From Coleophoma eucalyptorum (taxonomy: Eukaryota > Ascomycota > Leotiomycetes > Helotiales > Dermateaceae): a stretch of 64,000 nucleotides of DNA. The translations under genes were made by a program, and so were the position numbers. The stretch is from the NCBI GenBank assembly GCA_026120035.1, contig JALRME010000018.1, positions 62,001 through 126,000 on the forward strand, given 5' to 3'. The notes under the pieces are model-generated. The model saw only the letters and a list, made by a program, of their open reading frames with translations, did no database searches and was not told the DNA's origin. This document shows, piece after piece, positions 13,601-25,581 of this stretch; within the stretch, counting starts at the first letter, position 1, and every line of letters begins with the position of its first letter.

Positions 13601-13979
13601 AGCTCGCCACTACGATCACATCGATCCTCCATTTGAGTACTCAGCAAGGGATGACGTCCTACTCAATCGCCCTTGGGTCATGTATTTCGCAGCACTTATA
13701 GTGTGGTCCTATGCCTTTGCTTTAGAGGGCCCAACAACTTCACCAACTCCAGGCCCTTATGATTTCGACGCTCAAGTACGGGACATGCGCCATTATCTGC
13801 GCAATATGGCAGACGTTCACTCCCCCGAAGATCTAAAGCACATGCATGGGTTTAATGGCTGCTCCGGATTACTGATGGTGCTCCGCTCGGTGTTCGAGAA
13901 GACCAGATGGGAACTACTGCATGAAGCTGCGCTGTTACTGACAAACTGCATTCAGCTAATAGGAAACCCCACGTCTTAA
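10620..13979 (+). CDS. C2H2 zinc-finger transcription factor with fungal-specific TF domain
   Basis: Exons 10620..10981, 11040..11963, 12021..12361, 12412..13979, 1,064 residues. A basic stretch (RKRRRSRKG, about residue 95) precedes two tandem C2H2 fingers at about residues 104-158: CPTEGCGKSYSRAEHLYRHQLNH, interrupted by the first intron, and CDFPGCARTFVRQDLCTRHKERH. A long Ser/Gln/Pro-rich linker follows. The C-terminal half (from about residue 543, LHKPTFSPDRTPNLLLIAMMAIG) is the all-helical fungal-specific transcription factor domain usually seen behind Zn2Cys6 clusters. The product is a nuclear DNA-binding regulator with unknown targets. The C2H2 plus fungal_trans architecture is known in ascomycetes. 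I cannot assign an orthologue name. Confidence 0.9.
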
Positions 13980-16223
13980 TTTACGCGATGGTGTGGTTCT
14001 GCTGGTGCTGGACCTGATATAAGACATGTATTTATAGGAGTCGGGTGCATTTTACATAGGGTAGTCAAGAGGCATTGGAGTTAGCCTACACGAAGTGTAT
14101 ATCTGTGAATACGAGTGCAGATTAGGACGGACAATCGTTTTTGGATCACACTACTACTTGAATTGCCTTCGCCACTGTAAAAATGAATTTGATGACATAC
14201 AGAATGCGGAGCGCATAGGTAACGGTACTATTTGTAGCCTCTTACCATGAAAACCTCATGGAGCAGCAGCCTCTATTACTTAAATGAAATATTTGAACCA
14301 TCGGGTGCTGCAGATACTTCGACGACTACCATGCTACTCTTAAGCTTGGGATCTTTCTTGCTTTTGAGGCGATACAGTCGTGAAATAGGTTAGAACACAT
14401 ATCTCGAATCTATCTCTATACTACGGCAGATCCTTTTCTTATTTGGCTACCGCAGCGATACTGCTTTCCTCAATTAAGGTACATGTATCAGAAGCCATGT
14501 CATATGGAAGATACAAGTTCTAGCAAACGACCTCATGTGTGGACAAATTTTCAGGAACTGAGCTCTCGGAGACACTTATATCGCAGTACGTCGGTTCGCT
14601 TAACTTCATCGGCTCATGATGCCTAGTCCTATAGCAAGTCCTCCTTGACTTAAGGGAAGGACCCCTCATACTTAGCGGTCTGCAGCTGGCTTAGCATCCA
14701 TCATAGCTCCAAGCGCATGCGTCGCCGCTCAAGTCTATGGAACAATCATGGAACCAGCCTTATCTGGGTCATGACGATTAGTAGTCTCATTAAGAACCAG
14801 GGTGCAGTCCTTCTCAGCATTGAAAGGGTCCACATCCGGCGTGGAAAGGGGTTCAGACTCAGATTAACGTTCGAAGAGATATACCAGGACTTTTCTTTAG
14901 TTGGTCAGCAGCTGCTCGTAAGGTTTGTGTCTGACTGGGAACCAATATCCGGGGTATGTAGAAAAGTATGAATACATGAACTAGTCTGATATTCGAGTGT
15001 GATCAACTAGGAACTTAGAGGAAACCCTCACACATCCACTCCTTTCAATCACTTTAGTTAGCATGGAATACGTGCATCCCCAAAGCAAATGTATTGAGAA
15101 TTTAACATACATTTACGCATATTTTTCAAGTTTGCCGAAAATAAATCTCTTCACGTGGAATTGTTCTTAAATGAATTCTTCTCAAATGGATATTTGACTC
15201 TGTACTGCTGGTTATATATCGGTATCTTTAGTCAAAACTGATATTACATAGACATTTTGACTAACACTCATGAAACAAGCGATCGAATATAAGTCAGAAA
15301 ATAACGTAAAGGCAAGAAAATATCCAGAATGGTAATTAGGCCAAGAGAATCTGTCAAGCTCCATGGCATTTTGTTGATTTCATTTCACTGTATAGCTCCT
15401 TTTTAAACCCTATTAGACGCAAGTCAATTTCATACTACTGTTTAATTTTGTAAACCTCAAAATTTGTGCATCTGAATAGCTGGGCAGGTTACAAGTTCTT
15501 GAAGCTGAGCTGTTCTATACGGTGGAAAAGCTGACAGTTTCTCGGAGGGGGAACTTAAAGCCTTGCTTTCGATTTCCCGAGGTATTACGTGACTCTATAT
15601 CAATAGTAATCCCTTCAATGTGGCAGTCCTACGCATTCAATAGAACGCATCTCTACAGAAACGGTCCATCGAGTCATTAAGTACAGGAACGGGGGAAAAG
15701 ACCGAAGTATGCTTACATCGATTGGCTGGATTGTAAATATAGATAAGTATATGGGTTTATCGAGCCTCGGCCTTCAGTGATTTTAAATTGGTTGTGAAAA
15801 TGGATGCAAACTCTCTCCTCATCCCGCGGAAAAACATAACCGTGCCGCCACATCATTTCTCCACAACTCAATGAACACCACTTTTTACTATCTTACCCCA
15901 GAATCTATAGTGACTGGGGATTAATCTGTGGAGATTTAGTACCCCCGCATTTCTGGGGCCAATCGAAAAACTTTACTATCCTCCGGAATCGAGGTTTGAT
16001 ACTGAGGTTCGCGTAAGGATATGCATAGATGATCCGAAAATACTTCAATGGAGAATCAGATCCTTCCAATGGAATATACAAAGTACCAATATACTTGGTA
16101 TAGAGGTTTAATGTCACTGTCGGGTACCTCTTTGACAAGTATCGCTATAACCATTAACGCTGGTCCACTTCTGCTCTACAACATCTTAGTTCTCTCCAAT
16201 AGTTATCACTTCACGATTCAGCC
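13980..16223. other. AT-rich intergenic region upstream of the TRI12-like transporter
   Basis: About 2.2 kb. It holds the 3' UTR of the C2H2 factor and presumably the promoter of the transporter at 16,224. From about 15,050 to 15,500 it is strongly AT-rich with stops in all frames. No gene, tRNA or repeat was recognised. Confidence 0.5.
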
Positions 16224-18369
16224 ATGGACATCGAGAAGTCTACTGCAATTCACGATGAGAATCTAGCTAGTGCTAATTCTCCAAAGCTGGAAGGTATTGA
16301 CGAGCATGCAGTTCCCGAAGATACGACTTTCAAGACATGGATAGTTATTACTGTAAGCAAGCAATAGAGACCTTATGAAGAGGTTACTAAGTGACCTTTT
16401 ACCACAGATGCTTTCCTTCTCCATCGGTGTATCCTTCTGGCCCGTTCCTACAACTTCCGTCATGCAATCAGTCATTGCAGCACAATTTGGCAAGCCAACC
16501 GCCACTCAATGGTTCCTGCCCTCCTTCACCACAGGGTGTGCACTCGGTTTCCTGCTCTCTGGAACCAATTCCGATCTCTTCGGAAGACGCATAGTTATTT
16601 TGACGGGGAATGCGCTCTCCTGCGTTGGATTCATCCTCTGCGGCTCGGCACATTCCTCCTCTCAGTTTACAGCGGGCATGGCTATCTTAGGATTTGCTTC
16701 GGGAATGTCACAATTGGGGTTGATAGCAGTTCCAGAGTTTGTCCACTCAGCAAAATATCTCGCAGCCACTTACTTACTCTGATTTAGACTGCTACCAAAT
16801 AAGTATCGACATGTTGGCATTGTTCTGTCAGACGGCATTATTTTCCCTATCTTGATTACTGCACCCATCATCGGTAGATATGCCGTGAAAAGTGCTGCTT
16901 CGAGAGATTGGCAGTTTGTTTACTGGGGAGGGCTCATTGCTATGTTCCTAACCTTTACCTCTGTTCTTTTATTTTATAAGCCTCCAAAGCACCCTCGGTA
17001 AAACCAACTCCACCCTCCAGCTTGCTGAATATCACTGACGAGCTTCTCAAAGTGGGGTTCCCTGGAAACAAGCAATGCAAGGCTTAGACTATGTTGGCGC
17101 TTTTCTGGTCACTGGAGGTGTTCTCTTGACGCTGATGGGCAGTAAGTCAACATTATCAATCCGACCTGGAGAGAGGCGCTCGCTAAACTATTAAAATTGT
17201 AGTCGTATATACTACATATCTTCCCTCCAAGTCACCTTTCGTTTTAGGACCGCTTATCTCTGGCATTGGACTTCTAGTAGCCTTTGGCATCTGGGAGAAT
17301 GTTTCCAATGTCCCGTATAAGTTATGTCCGCCACATATCTTTTCACACAACTATGGTCGTGCTTTTAGTGCACCTTTCATTCTTGGCGCGGTTGTAACAA
17401 TGTTCTATTATGGCATCAACATTATATGGCCGGTAAGAAATATTTGCTATATCCATATGACATATATTTGCTAATAGTTATGAGTTAGACTATGATCGCT
17501 CTCTTCTATACCACATCTACGTCTCCAATCTCAGTGTCCCTCATACTTACTCTTCCGGCAAACCTGGGACTAGTTGCAGGGGCGTTCCTCTTCGCAACAA
17601 CGGGTCATAAAATAGGACATTGGAAAATAACACTCATCATCTCTTTTACGGGTGCAGTCCTTTTCGGAGGCTTATTAGGTCTCTGTACACCACACAATAA
17701 AGGTGTCATGATCGCCATCACCTTCCTAGAGCAGCTCTTCTTTGGCTGGGCCCAGTACGAAGCGGTAGCCTTTGTACAACTTGGTGTTGATCAGCTTGAC
17801 CTAGGTGCTTCTGGTGGCTTAGCTGGTGTTGCACGGTTTGGTGGTGGGAGTTTGGCCGTGGCTATTTATAGTGAGTACTACAAACCCTTTTCGCTGCTTT
17901 AAGAACAAATTGTCTATCCTTTAGAGTCATGACTAATACGGACCAGCGAGTGTCCTTGCCAATTCACAGAGTAAGAAAGCTGCCGACATTGTCGTTAAAG
18001 CAGGTGTCAATAACGGCTTGACCCAGGCTGCAGCAAAGCAACTCCTAGCGGCTTTGTCACTAGGTCCCGCTGCAATTTCAGCTGTGCCGGGAATCACGCC
18101 TGCTGCTACTGCCGCAGCGGGAGCTGCGTTCTTGGATAGTTATGCCTACGGTCTGAAGTGCGTGCATTAAACATCCTTCTTTGTCAAACCGGGTTCTAAA
18201 TGCTAATCAATAATTCTTGTGTAGGATGACGGCTTTAGCATCGTTGGGCTTCGGTGGCCTTGGGATCGTCATGTGTTTCTTGTGTGAAGATATTGGGCCT
18301 AAGATGAATAACAAGGTCAATGTATTCTTGGAGAATGATATCAATGCGAAGAAAAATAAGTTCCATTGA
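16224..18369 (+). CDS. MFS transporter, TRI12/siderophore-type family
   Basis: Exons 16224..16352, 16408..16736, 16788..16997, 17053..17141, 17203..17432, 17489..17870, 17947..18157, 18225..18369; 574 residues with all phases closing. A short acidic cytosolic N-terminus is followed by about 14 hydrophobic segments. The loop-2/3 signature reads GTNSDLFGRR. The order of segments and motifs such as PELLPNKYRHVG, DWQFVYWGG and YKPPKHPRGVPWKQ fit the PF06609 (TRI12) family of fungal proton-driven efflux and siderophore-type carriers. The substrate cannot be read from sequence. The loop before the last membrane segment is unusually Ala-rich (about residues 485-525). Intron 2 uses a GTTTGT donor; reading through it meets a stop, so the splice is required. 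No biosynthetic genes flank it. Confidence 0.85.
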
Positions 18370-18722
18370 TCTCTGAGCTACGCCTAGGGGGGGACGCGAT
18401 GAGAGGGAAATACCTCGCGAAATCTATGATCACGGGGTTGTGGTTACTATTAGTTGTGCCACATGTCAGTGATGAATCTGTTAATTGGGGGTAGTCTAAT
18501 GAGAGATATATCTCTCAGATACCAAAATTGCCAACCACAGGCTGCACATTTTGCGGCATCTGAATATCATGACTTTCTTAGTGATGATTTCTGGGTACAT
18601 TTTCATTGAATACTATCTGTAATAAACCTATCTCAAACCGCACGTTCTAGACCAGCTTAAAAAAAGCAGTCCTATTCACATTATCCTTCTCATATGATTG
18701 CATCTTTATTAAAGGAGAAGAT
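18370..18722. other. Convergent 3' spacer between two MFS genes
   Basis: About 350 bp between the stop codons of the plus-strand TRI12-like and minus-strand Jen1-like genes. It should hold both 3' UTRs and polyadenylation sites. Nothing else seen. Confidence 0.6.
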
Positions 18723-20638
18723 CTACTTCTCACGGGAAACCTCTACATTCTCAATATTCTGAGCAGTCTTCGCTGTATCAGATCGATCGTCGGCAGCTTC
18801 CAGGTCCTTTTCGGAGACGACAACAGCTCCTGCAACGGCTGACTCGAACTTGCGGCCACGCTTCTCTGGACCCAACGAGGTAGTGACGGCAATACCGACA
18901 GCAATAATGGCGGTTGCAATACCCATAACTGGTCCATAAGCTGCGAGATGAATTAGCTTGATGTTTACAGTGAAGAAGTTCTGTCTAGACGTACCATCAA
19001 CTCGCTTTCCACCAGGTCCAGCAATCTTGATATTCTCTGCAAGAGCATTGACGATTTGAGCGGATGGCGAAGAGATCATGTTACCAAGTTGGTAAGTGAT
19101 ACCAGGGAAACTAGATCGGAATGCAGGTGGAGACAATTCGTTGAGATGAATTGGGATAACACCCCAGGCACCTTGAACGAAGAACTGCATGAAGAATCCA
19201 GACGCTGAGAGACTGCGTTCACCTTGGGGTAAAATCCAGGCTGGAATCATACAGCCAGAGATCAATGCTGCAACAACGATGGCTCGGCGACGTCCGACAA
19301 ATTGTGAAGCGTATCCAATGATTGTACCGCCGACTGGCGATTCATTAGTTGGTTAGGTCTATAGTAGAGATGGAGTATGTATGAACTCACCACATGCACC
19401 AGTCTTCATCAAGATACTAGCACGGCTTGCTGCAGCATTGTCCATTCCTTTGGCAGTCTTCATGAAGGTAGTGTAGGAGTCTAGCAATGTTAGCAAGAGA
19501 TTATCAACCGCATTAAAAAGACCTACCTTGAGATGTGTGGGAATAGAAGTTGAACCATGTCATAAGGACTGTTGAGTAGAGAAATTAGTATTAACTAGAT
19601 ATACCAGGTATTCGTGTAGATTTGGGCACTTACTAATGCAATAAATGCACATGCGCCACTCGGCTTTCAACATCTTTTTGGTCTCTCCCCAGAAAGCGCC
19701 GGCACCATGGCTTTGTTGTCCTGCATTCTTAGCATCAATGAATTGTTGTGATTCTGGGAACATGATTCGGATGATGCCAACACCAATAGAGAGACCGGCT
19801 GCAATCCAGAATACCGTCTTCCACGTCTCCACAGCTCCACCAACTCCCAGATTGGCACAGGCAGCAAGGACATAACCGAAAGAGTAACCTTGTTGAAGGA
19901 TGCCGGACATAAGTCCACGAGCATTGACAGGGCAGTTCTCAAGTGCCCTTGGACATGTCAACAATGCCGCTACGATAAGATACATTGTACTTACATTGCA
20001 ATGGCGTTACCATATACACCACCCATGAATAGACCGAACAAACTTCTGACCGCAAGAAACTGTTGGAAGGTCTTGCTGTAAATTGTGGCGATCTGCAAAA
20101 GACCAAGGATAATCTGACAATATTAGTTTCAGCGAATTCATCAAAATGTCGACTCGAGCCTACCATATTGAAAACCATGGGCCACTTTCGCCCATACTTG
20201 TCGCCAGCCTATAACCATTCTGTCAGTGTTGCTTATTGCGAGAGATTTATGGTCACTAACCAGTCCAAACATGGCAGCTCCCACGGATCTCAGTAAGAGT
20301 GTAAGGGTGATGGCAGCTGTGATATCGGTGTTGGACCTGTGGTAATACGAGGCGAGCTTGGTTGTCTGAATGGATAAGGCGTGGAAATCGAAAGCATCGG
20401 CAGTCCACGCACAGAACCCAACGAGGAAGAATAACCAATTCTTAGCGGACAGTTGAGCCATGAGAGAAAAGGGATTCTTCAATGGCTCCGGACTCTGCCA
20501 CTCTGTGATAGTCTCCCCATATTCGTTCTCCAATGTAACTCTTTGCTTCCACTTGAAGAGATCACCGAGGGATTGCTTTGCCACGGGAATAATGCCAGAG
20601 GCCACTGGCTCGGCTGGTTCATTGCCGGATGAAGACAT
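18723..20638 (-). CDS. Jen1-like carboxylic acid:H+ symporter (MFS)
   Basis: Exons complement(20261..20638, 20164..20208, 19995..20113, 19634..19947, 19527..19568, 19391..19480, 18995..19333, 18723..18940), 514 residues. The N-terminus carries FLVGFCAWTADAFDFHALS, typical of the Jen1 branch. The second exon of only 45 bp encodes the GDKYGRKWP loop motif. Residues 292-304 match exactly the Jen family signature N-x-x-[ST]-H-x-[ST]-Q-D-x-x-x-T (NFYSHTSQDSYTT). About 12 membrane segments. Family members import lactate, pyruvate, acetate or dicarboxylates and are usually repressed by glucose. The C-terminal cytosolic tail is rich in Lys, Glu and Asp and may be a site of ubiquitin-driven turnover, which is inference. 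The gene faces the unrelated MFS gene tail to tail. Confidence 0.93.
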
Positions 20639-23600
20639 GATGAAAATATAAAGTTAAATTCCTGCGCAGACCTGCTGTGGCAATGGCGGAAAGGATGAGC
20701 AGAGAGGTGATTGAGGAGTGCAGATTCAAAGTGCGGAGAAGAGACTATATATACATAACCATGTTGCAGGTGCAAGCACACATTCCTCACATGCATGCAT
20801 GGTATGTAGAACTTTGATGGGTAAATCGTACAACCCCCTTCGACCACCACCTCGGCGTCTGCTAAGAGGGCGTGCAGCGGTTCGTTTCAACAAGGAAACA
20901 ACCAAGCAAGTCCAAGGCGAGGAGGAAAGTCTTGTGCTTACAGCAAGGAGTGTATGGTGGCGCCATGTTGCCTCGCGAGAGATAACAGCGGCCAAGAAGG
21001 CCAAGATGACCAAGAAGACCGAGTCCTAGAGCTGCAGAACCAGGCCAAGACTCTGCCACACTACCTAGAGCGCCTCTTGTGACAATACTGCCACTTGGCT
21101 CAAGTGGCGGTCAAAGTGCAATTAGAGTTGACAAGAGCTCAGCAGAGCCAGTACCAGTTCTGGATCAGTGGGTGATGGGTTTCATGTTGTTGATGGTTGA
21201 CAACAATAGGCGATAAAACAGCTTTCGTCGCTAGTTCGCGAGTCGCCGGCCACACATTAATATGATGCCGCTTCGGCTCTGGGGCAGCATCGGGTAGGCT
21301 GGGAGGGCAGGGCAGGGCACGGCAAGGTACAGTAGGCGGCTGGTGTGCGTACACGATGAGGAAGAGCATGCAGCAATAGCCATGAGACATGTTAGCTGCG
21401 AAATGATCATCACAATGTACCCCGTTTCTCGAATCCTCAAGAGTCATGGTTGTGTACTATAGCATGCAGGCGTGCAGGCGTGCAGTCTGGGGATAGACGA
21501 TGTCAGGGTTCTCCATTTATCCCCAGCTGGCAGATGCTGCAATGATAGGATGCGGCTTATGTTCGGAGCCACTTTATCTTCCGATTCATACTTCACACCA
21601 AGACCTGGGGACGCCGAGCAATACCGGAGGGCCCTACATCCTCCGCACTTTACTGGCTTAACTGTATCACCGTAGGTGGGTAGAGATGTCAGTGTGATGA
21701 CAGCACGGCGCATCCAGGCCTCCTCCGGTTGCTCAAGACGGGGCTGGACCAAGAGAAGCTTGTCCGACACTGTGGGTGTGCCAGACGCCGATGCCACGGA
21801 AAACCAAGATTCTCACGCTCCGAGAAAGTGCCTCCTTGGTACAGCGAAGCTGCTCTCGGCGGTGCTTCGCTTTGCAACCAACCCTCGCAAGCTCGCCCAA
21901 GATATCCCTAATGCAGCTCAACTCCACTGTTGCCATGCTGAGCATGGACGATATAGGTGCGATAGTGGAGTTGGTAGCTACGAAAAAGCTCCGGTGCGTG
22001 CCTCTGATTATTATTGAAAGATGCATGGGCGCGTGAAGGGTCTTTCGTGCATTAGATCTATTGCTACTATGGTAAAGCTAGAAAACTCGGCCGGGAGTAT
22101 TTAACTTGGCCATGGAAAACTTCACCTTGCTTGCCCACATCAGGGCCGTTTGGATATTTTATGCCTCATATGTAGCTCAACACCAAGACCCCTAATGGCC
22201 ACCAGTGCTTTTGCGCTCCAGTTCGATATTGACCGCTATTTTGAACATCGACACTTGTAGTCTTGGAAGAATGATTCACAGGCAAGTCTCAAACGTGGGT
22301 GATGGATGATATCTCCCAAGCAATGTTATCTGAGAGAAAGAGAGAGGCCAAAACGCGATGTCAGTAAAGGATGCAAAGTTGCTCCTTCTCTGGACCAAAT
22401 ACCTGTCGCTGACGAAGACCCAGCTTCGGACTTCCGTTTGTTGACATTTGCGACATCAGTGCATTCTTGGAAGCCCACTTGCAGAGTTCCAGCAGCTTCA
22501 TCCAGTCTCATTTCCCCACATCCATCTCGAAGAACACCGGCGAAGGCCAGGTAGGTTCAAAGTCAAACATGCCAACCCTCCGGACAAGCAGAGTCAAACC
22601 TTGATCATCTATTCTACGGTCGCTGCGCATCGTCCCTTTTCACCAAGTCGAACCGCAAAACCCCACCCATGAAACGACGGCCTTGCGCGTGCTCTTTGTT
22701 TGCGGCTTTGCAACGATAGGAGCATGTCTTTCAAGTTGGGGTTGTCGGTCTTAAATAGCCTGCGGCGACGAGGTTGTTTCCAAAAGATAATGTGCAGTGC
22801 GAATAAATAGCTAATAAGACCTGAAATGGGAGTGGAAGACCCTGCTTCGATCCATTTATTTATTTATATTTTCTTCGGAGATTTATCCCAGTGCTGTGCC
22901 GCACGGCTGGAATTGGTCAAGGCGCGGAGAAAGGAAAGGCAAAATCCCAAACAATTCAAAAGAGCAGCTCCATCTGATGTCTCTCAGTACCATAAATGCC
23001 AACAATGTCGCCATAATAATGCCCCGGGGCAAAGCGTACTACGGCGGCATGGGCCGACCGGCTCTGCCCTGGGGAGTGGTGAGTGAGTGAGTGAGTGAGT
23101 GAGTGAGTGAGTGAGTGAGTGAAGAGCCGGTACCTGTTAAAGCCCAGGCTCGGAAGCGGAAGGCAAAGGTGAAATGCTCAGCCCGCCCTGCCCCCCGCAT
23201 GAAGCCGTGATGATTAAGGCGCGACAGGCACAAAACCGGCCAACGACGATCTACCCATCTCGGAATAATGAAAAGGCTTTATGCATTCAGTCAACCATTC
23301 TCGTCCTAAGCTCGTCACAGCTCGGCCTGATGCTTTGTGTCTGCGTTTAATTACCTTAGAGATACCTGATTGCCTCTTTGATTGGATGCGCTCCAAAAAG
23401 CTTACCTCAAGTCTCAGTACCTTGCCATTGCCGGACTGAGGTAGCGCTAGTACTATCAACACGAGGACGGCAAACACATACGAAAAGGGGGCGGCGTGTT
23501 TATTAAGGAACTTCACATTGGGGGATTCCAGATATAAATCCTGGTGATTGCGCCACTCCTAGATTCCCTTTCTTCGATCCAGAAACTACCGTGAGCTTGT

Positions 23601-23684
23601 GCGTCATTTGATCCCTATATCAGCTCTATCTACACACTTTATTTTCTGTCCCACGATATCCGTGTTATCTTGAATATATTCAGG
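20639..23684. other. Long divergent intergenic region between Jen1-like and GPI-protein genes
   Basis: About 3.0 kb containing the promoters of both flanking genes. From about 20,850 to 22,030 several open frames overlap on both strands in GC-richer sequence, but none has a family motif, a plausible splice structure or a consistent frame. A (GTGA)11 microsatellite lies at 23,079-23,122. Nothing else was recognised. Confidence 0.5.
23079..23122. repeat. Microsatellite (GTGA)11
   Basis: Eleven perfect tandem copies of the tetranucleotide GTGA (44 bp), seen directly. It lies about 560 bp upstream of the GPI-anchored protein gene and overlaps no supported exon. Confidence 0.97.
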
Positions 23685-24478
23685 ATGTATAAGCATTCAG
23701 TCGGCGTTCTTGCCCTTCTGGCATCTGTTGTCTCTGCCCAGAGTACAACTACACTGTACCTGATCGGTTTCGACCAACAGGCAATCGATGCCTCAATTGT
23801 CGGATCGGTTGGTGCTCCCCCAAAGTGGTCTCATTCTCCCGTACTGACTCTCACCACAGGATGCTTCTGCTACCACCTACTCACTGTCATGCCCATCCAC
23901 GACTTCAGCAGCATCTGCGGCAGCGGCATCAAGCACTTTGGACAGTGACATATGCGGTGTTCCCACTTCCATGCTCTTCACGCAAGGTGTGTACCAACTG
24001 CATTCTCAGAAAATAAAATAACCTGGGAAACTGATTTATGATATTAGGCCCATCCACTGTGCATTATGCCTACAGCGCAGCATACGACACGGTGACCGAT
24101 GTTATCACGGTTGGCTGTGCCATCTCTGGCACCACCTCAGCTCTGTGCTCTGCGACCGAGACATTGATCAACGGCACAAGTACAGTCACCACAACCGATA
24201 CAACGAGCGTTACCGGCGATATTGCAGATACGTCAACTGGCCTTGGAGCCATCACCGTCACTGTTCTTGGCACTGCTACAGGAGCAGCAACTTCAGCGGG
24301 TGCATCCACAAAGACCACAGGAACTGCGAGCACAAAGGCCACAGGCACTGCAAGTGGGGCATCAGCAACTGGAAGCACAAGCACCTCGACAGGAGGTGTA
24401 CCAATGATTACCGGGAACGCAAAGTGGGCTGTTGGTGGAGCAGCAGCAGTTGCTGGGTTAGCAATTGCTGGGTTCTAA
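23685..24478 (+). CDS. Small secreted, Ser/Thr-rich GPI-anchored surface protein
   Basis: Exons 23685..23807, 23860..23986, 24048..24478, 226 residues. Residues 1-18 form a signal peptide (hydrophobic VLALLASVV, cleavage after SAQ-like residues). The middle holds short cysteine-containing motifs (SLSCPS, DICGVPTS, VGCAISG, ALCSATE). A Thr/Ser/Ala-rich stalk (about 165-205) has imperfect STKxTGTA repeats. A hydrophobic C-terminal tail ending AGLAIAGF follows a small-residue site, so GPI anchoring is likely. The protein is presumably cell-wall or plasma-membrane attached; function unknown. Such proteins form a broad ascomycete family. The first intron has a weak GTTGGT donor, chosen because it restores a GSDASATTYS-type junction familiar from this family; this is the least certain splice. 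Confidence 0.8.
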
Positions 24479-25581
24479 GCATCTGGGCCTTTCCTTTGTT
24501 ATGTGTGTCCAGATGCTACTATAGCATAGAATTGGCGTTTGGTTGGTACCAAAATAGACAGGGAAATGTGGGCATGGCATGGCATACAGGAAACCTGGCT
24601 TTGTGGTGTACAGGAAAAGTTAATATTGCCAGGCTGAGATCCTGCCGAACCCTGCGTTCTAGGTCGAAGCTTGAGCTTAAGCTTAATAGATATTTGCAAA
24701 AGCCAAGAGATTATATTGTTACTGCTTGTCATCGTCATTGTTGTTCAAACGAGCACAAAGCTGATGCTCTGCACAATTCCAGACCTTATTGAAGCGCTTG
24801 TGATCGAGTATTAAATGCTTGTCGAGCCTTCTGCCACAAAAGCCACCGCCGCCCACGAAGCTCTTGTGGACCCAGTTCCCCCGCAATACTATTCTCATGA
24901 CAAGAAAAAACAAGCTCAACACAACCCACAAAATGACCCATGAAATGCAGTAGAAAATTTCTCGGTCTGGCCGCTAGAGAATTGATCTTCGACACGGAGA
25001 AGCAAAATAGATGTGCATAAGGTAGCCGGTCTCCGCTGATCCTCACGTCAGCCCTTGTCAGCAGTGACCACATAGGTATTAAGGTCCTGATTGGCCGAGG
25101 CGAGAGCCGAGAGGCTGTACAGCTGCCAACGGAGTAAAGCGATGGGGGCTTTGCTTCGGTCTCTCGTCCTACTGAGCTGGCAGAGATCAAGCCTCGTTTT
25201 AATTCTGGACAATACGCCTCTTTGTCTTTTCGCATTTCATGACTGGCTGCAACTGAGTGCGGGGACCAATACGGCACCGGAATCCCTCGAGGCTTATTTG
25301 ACTCAGCTGTGCCACAAATCAAGAAAAAATACACTAGGGAAGCTTCCGTTGCTCTTATCCACAGCGGCGGAGACGTTCGTGTCAGAATCTCACCATATCT
25401 TAATTACTGTCCTTCGCTGCTGCGCTATCAAAATCTCTCTTTCCTCTTCTTATGTTCTCGTGTGCGCGCGCTCTCTTGCTTTCTCCCACTATATCCTCCG
25501 GTCCCAAATTTGATTTGGGATTCTTATTCCTTGTTTATTTCCATTACTAGTATTCTGCAGTGTCGCCAAGAGGCATTCAAA
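24479..25581. other. Intergenic region upstream of the DUF7053 gene
   Basis: About 1.1 kb between two plus-strand genes. The sequence after about 25,400 is pyrimidine-rich (CTCTCTTTCCTC type) as expected for a core promoter and 5' UTR. The long minus-strand open frame at 24,786-25,334 has no recognised motif and no acceptable splice continuation. Confidence 0.5.

Noticed and set aside
24786..25334. 182-codon open frame on the minus strand upstream of the DUF7053 gene
   Set aside because: It overlaps plus-strand frames of similar length, has no family motif and no sensible promoter layout.
16224..25581. Secondary-metabolite or secreted-effector gene cluster around the TRI12-like transporter
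   Set aside because: No backbone synthase, oxidoreductase set or cluster regulator lies nearby; neighbours are a carboxylate carrier and a GPI protein.
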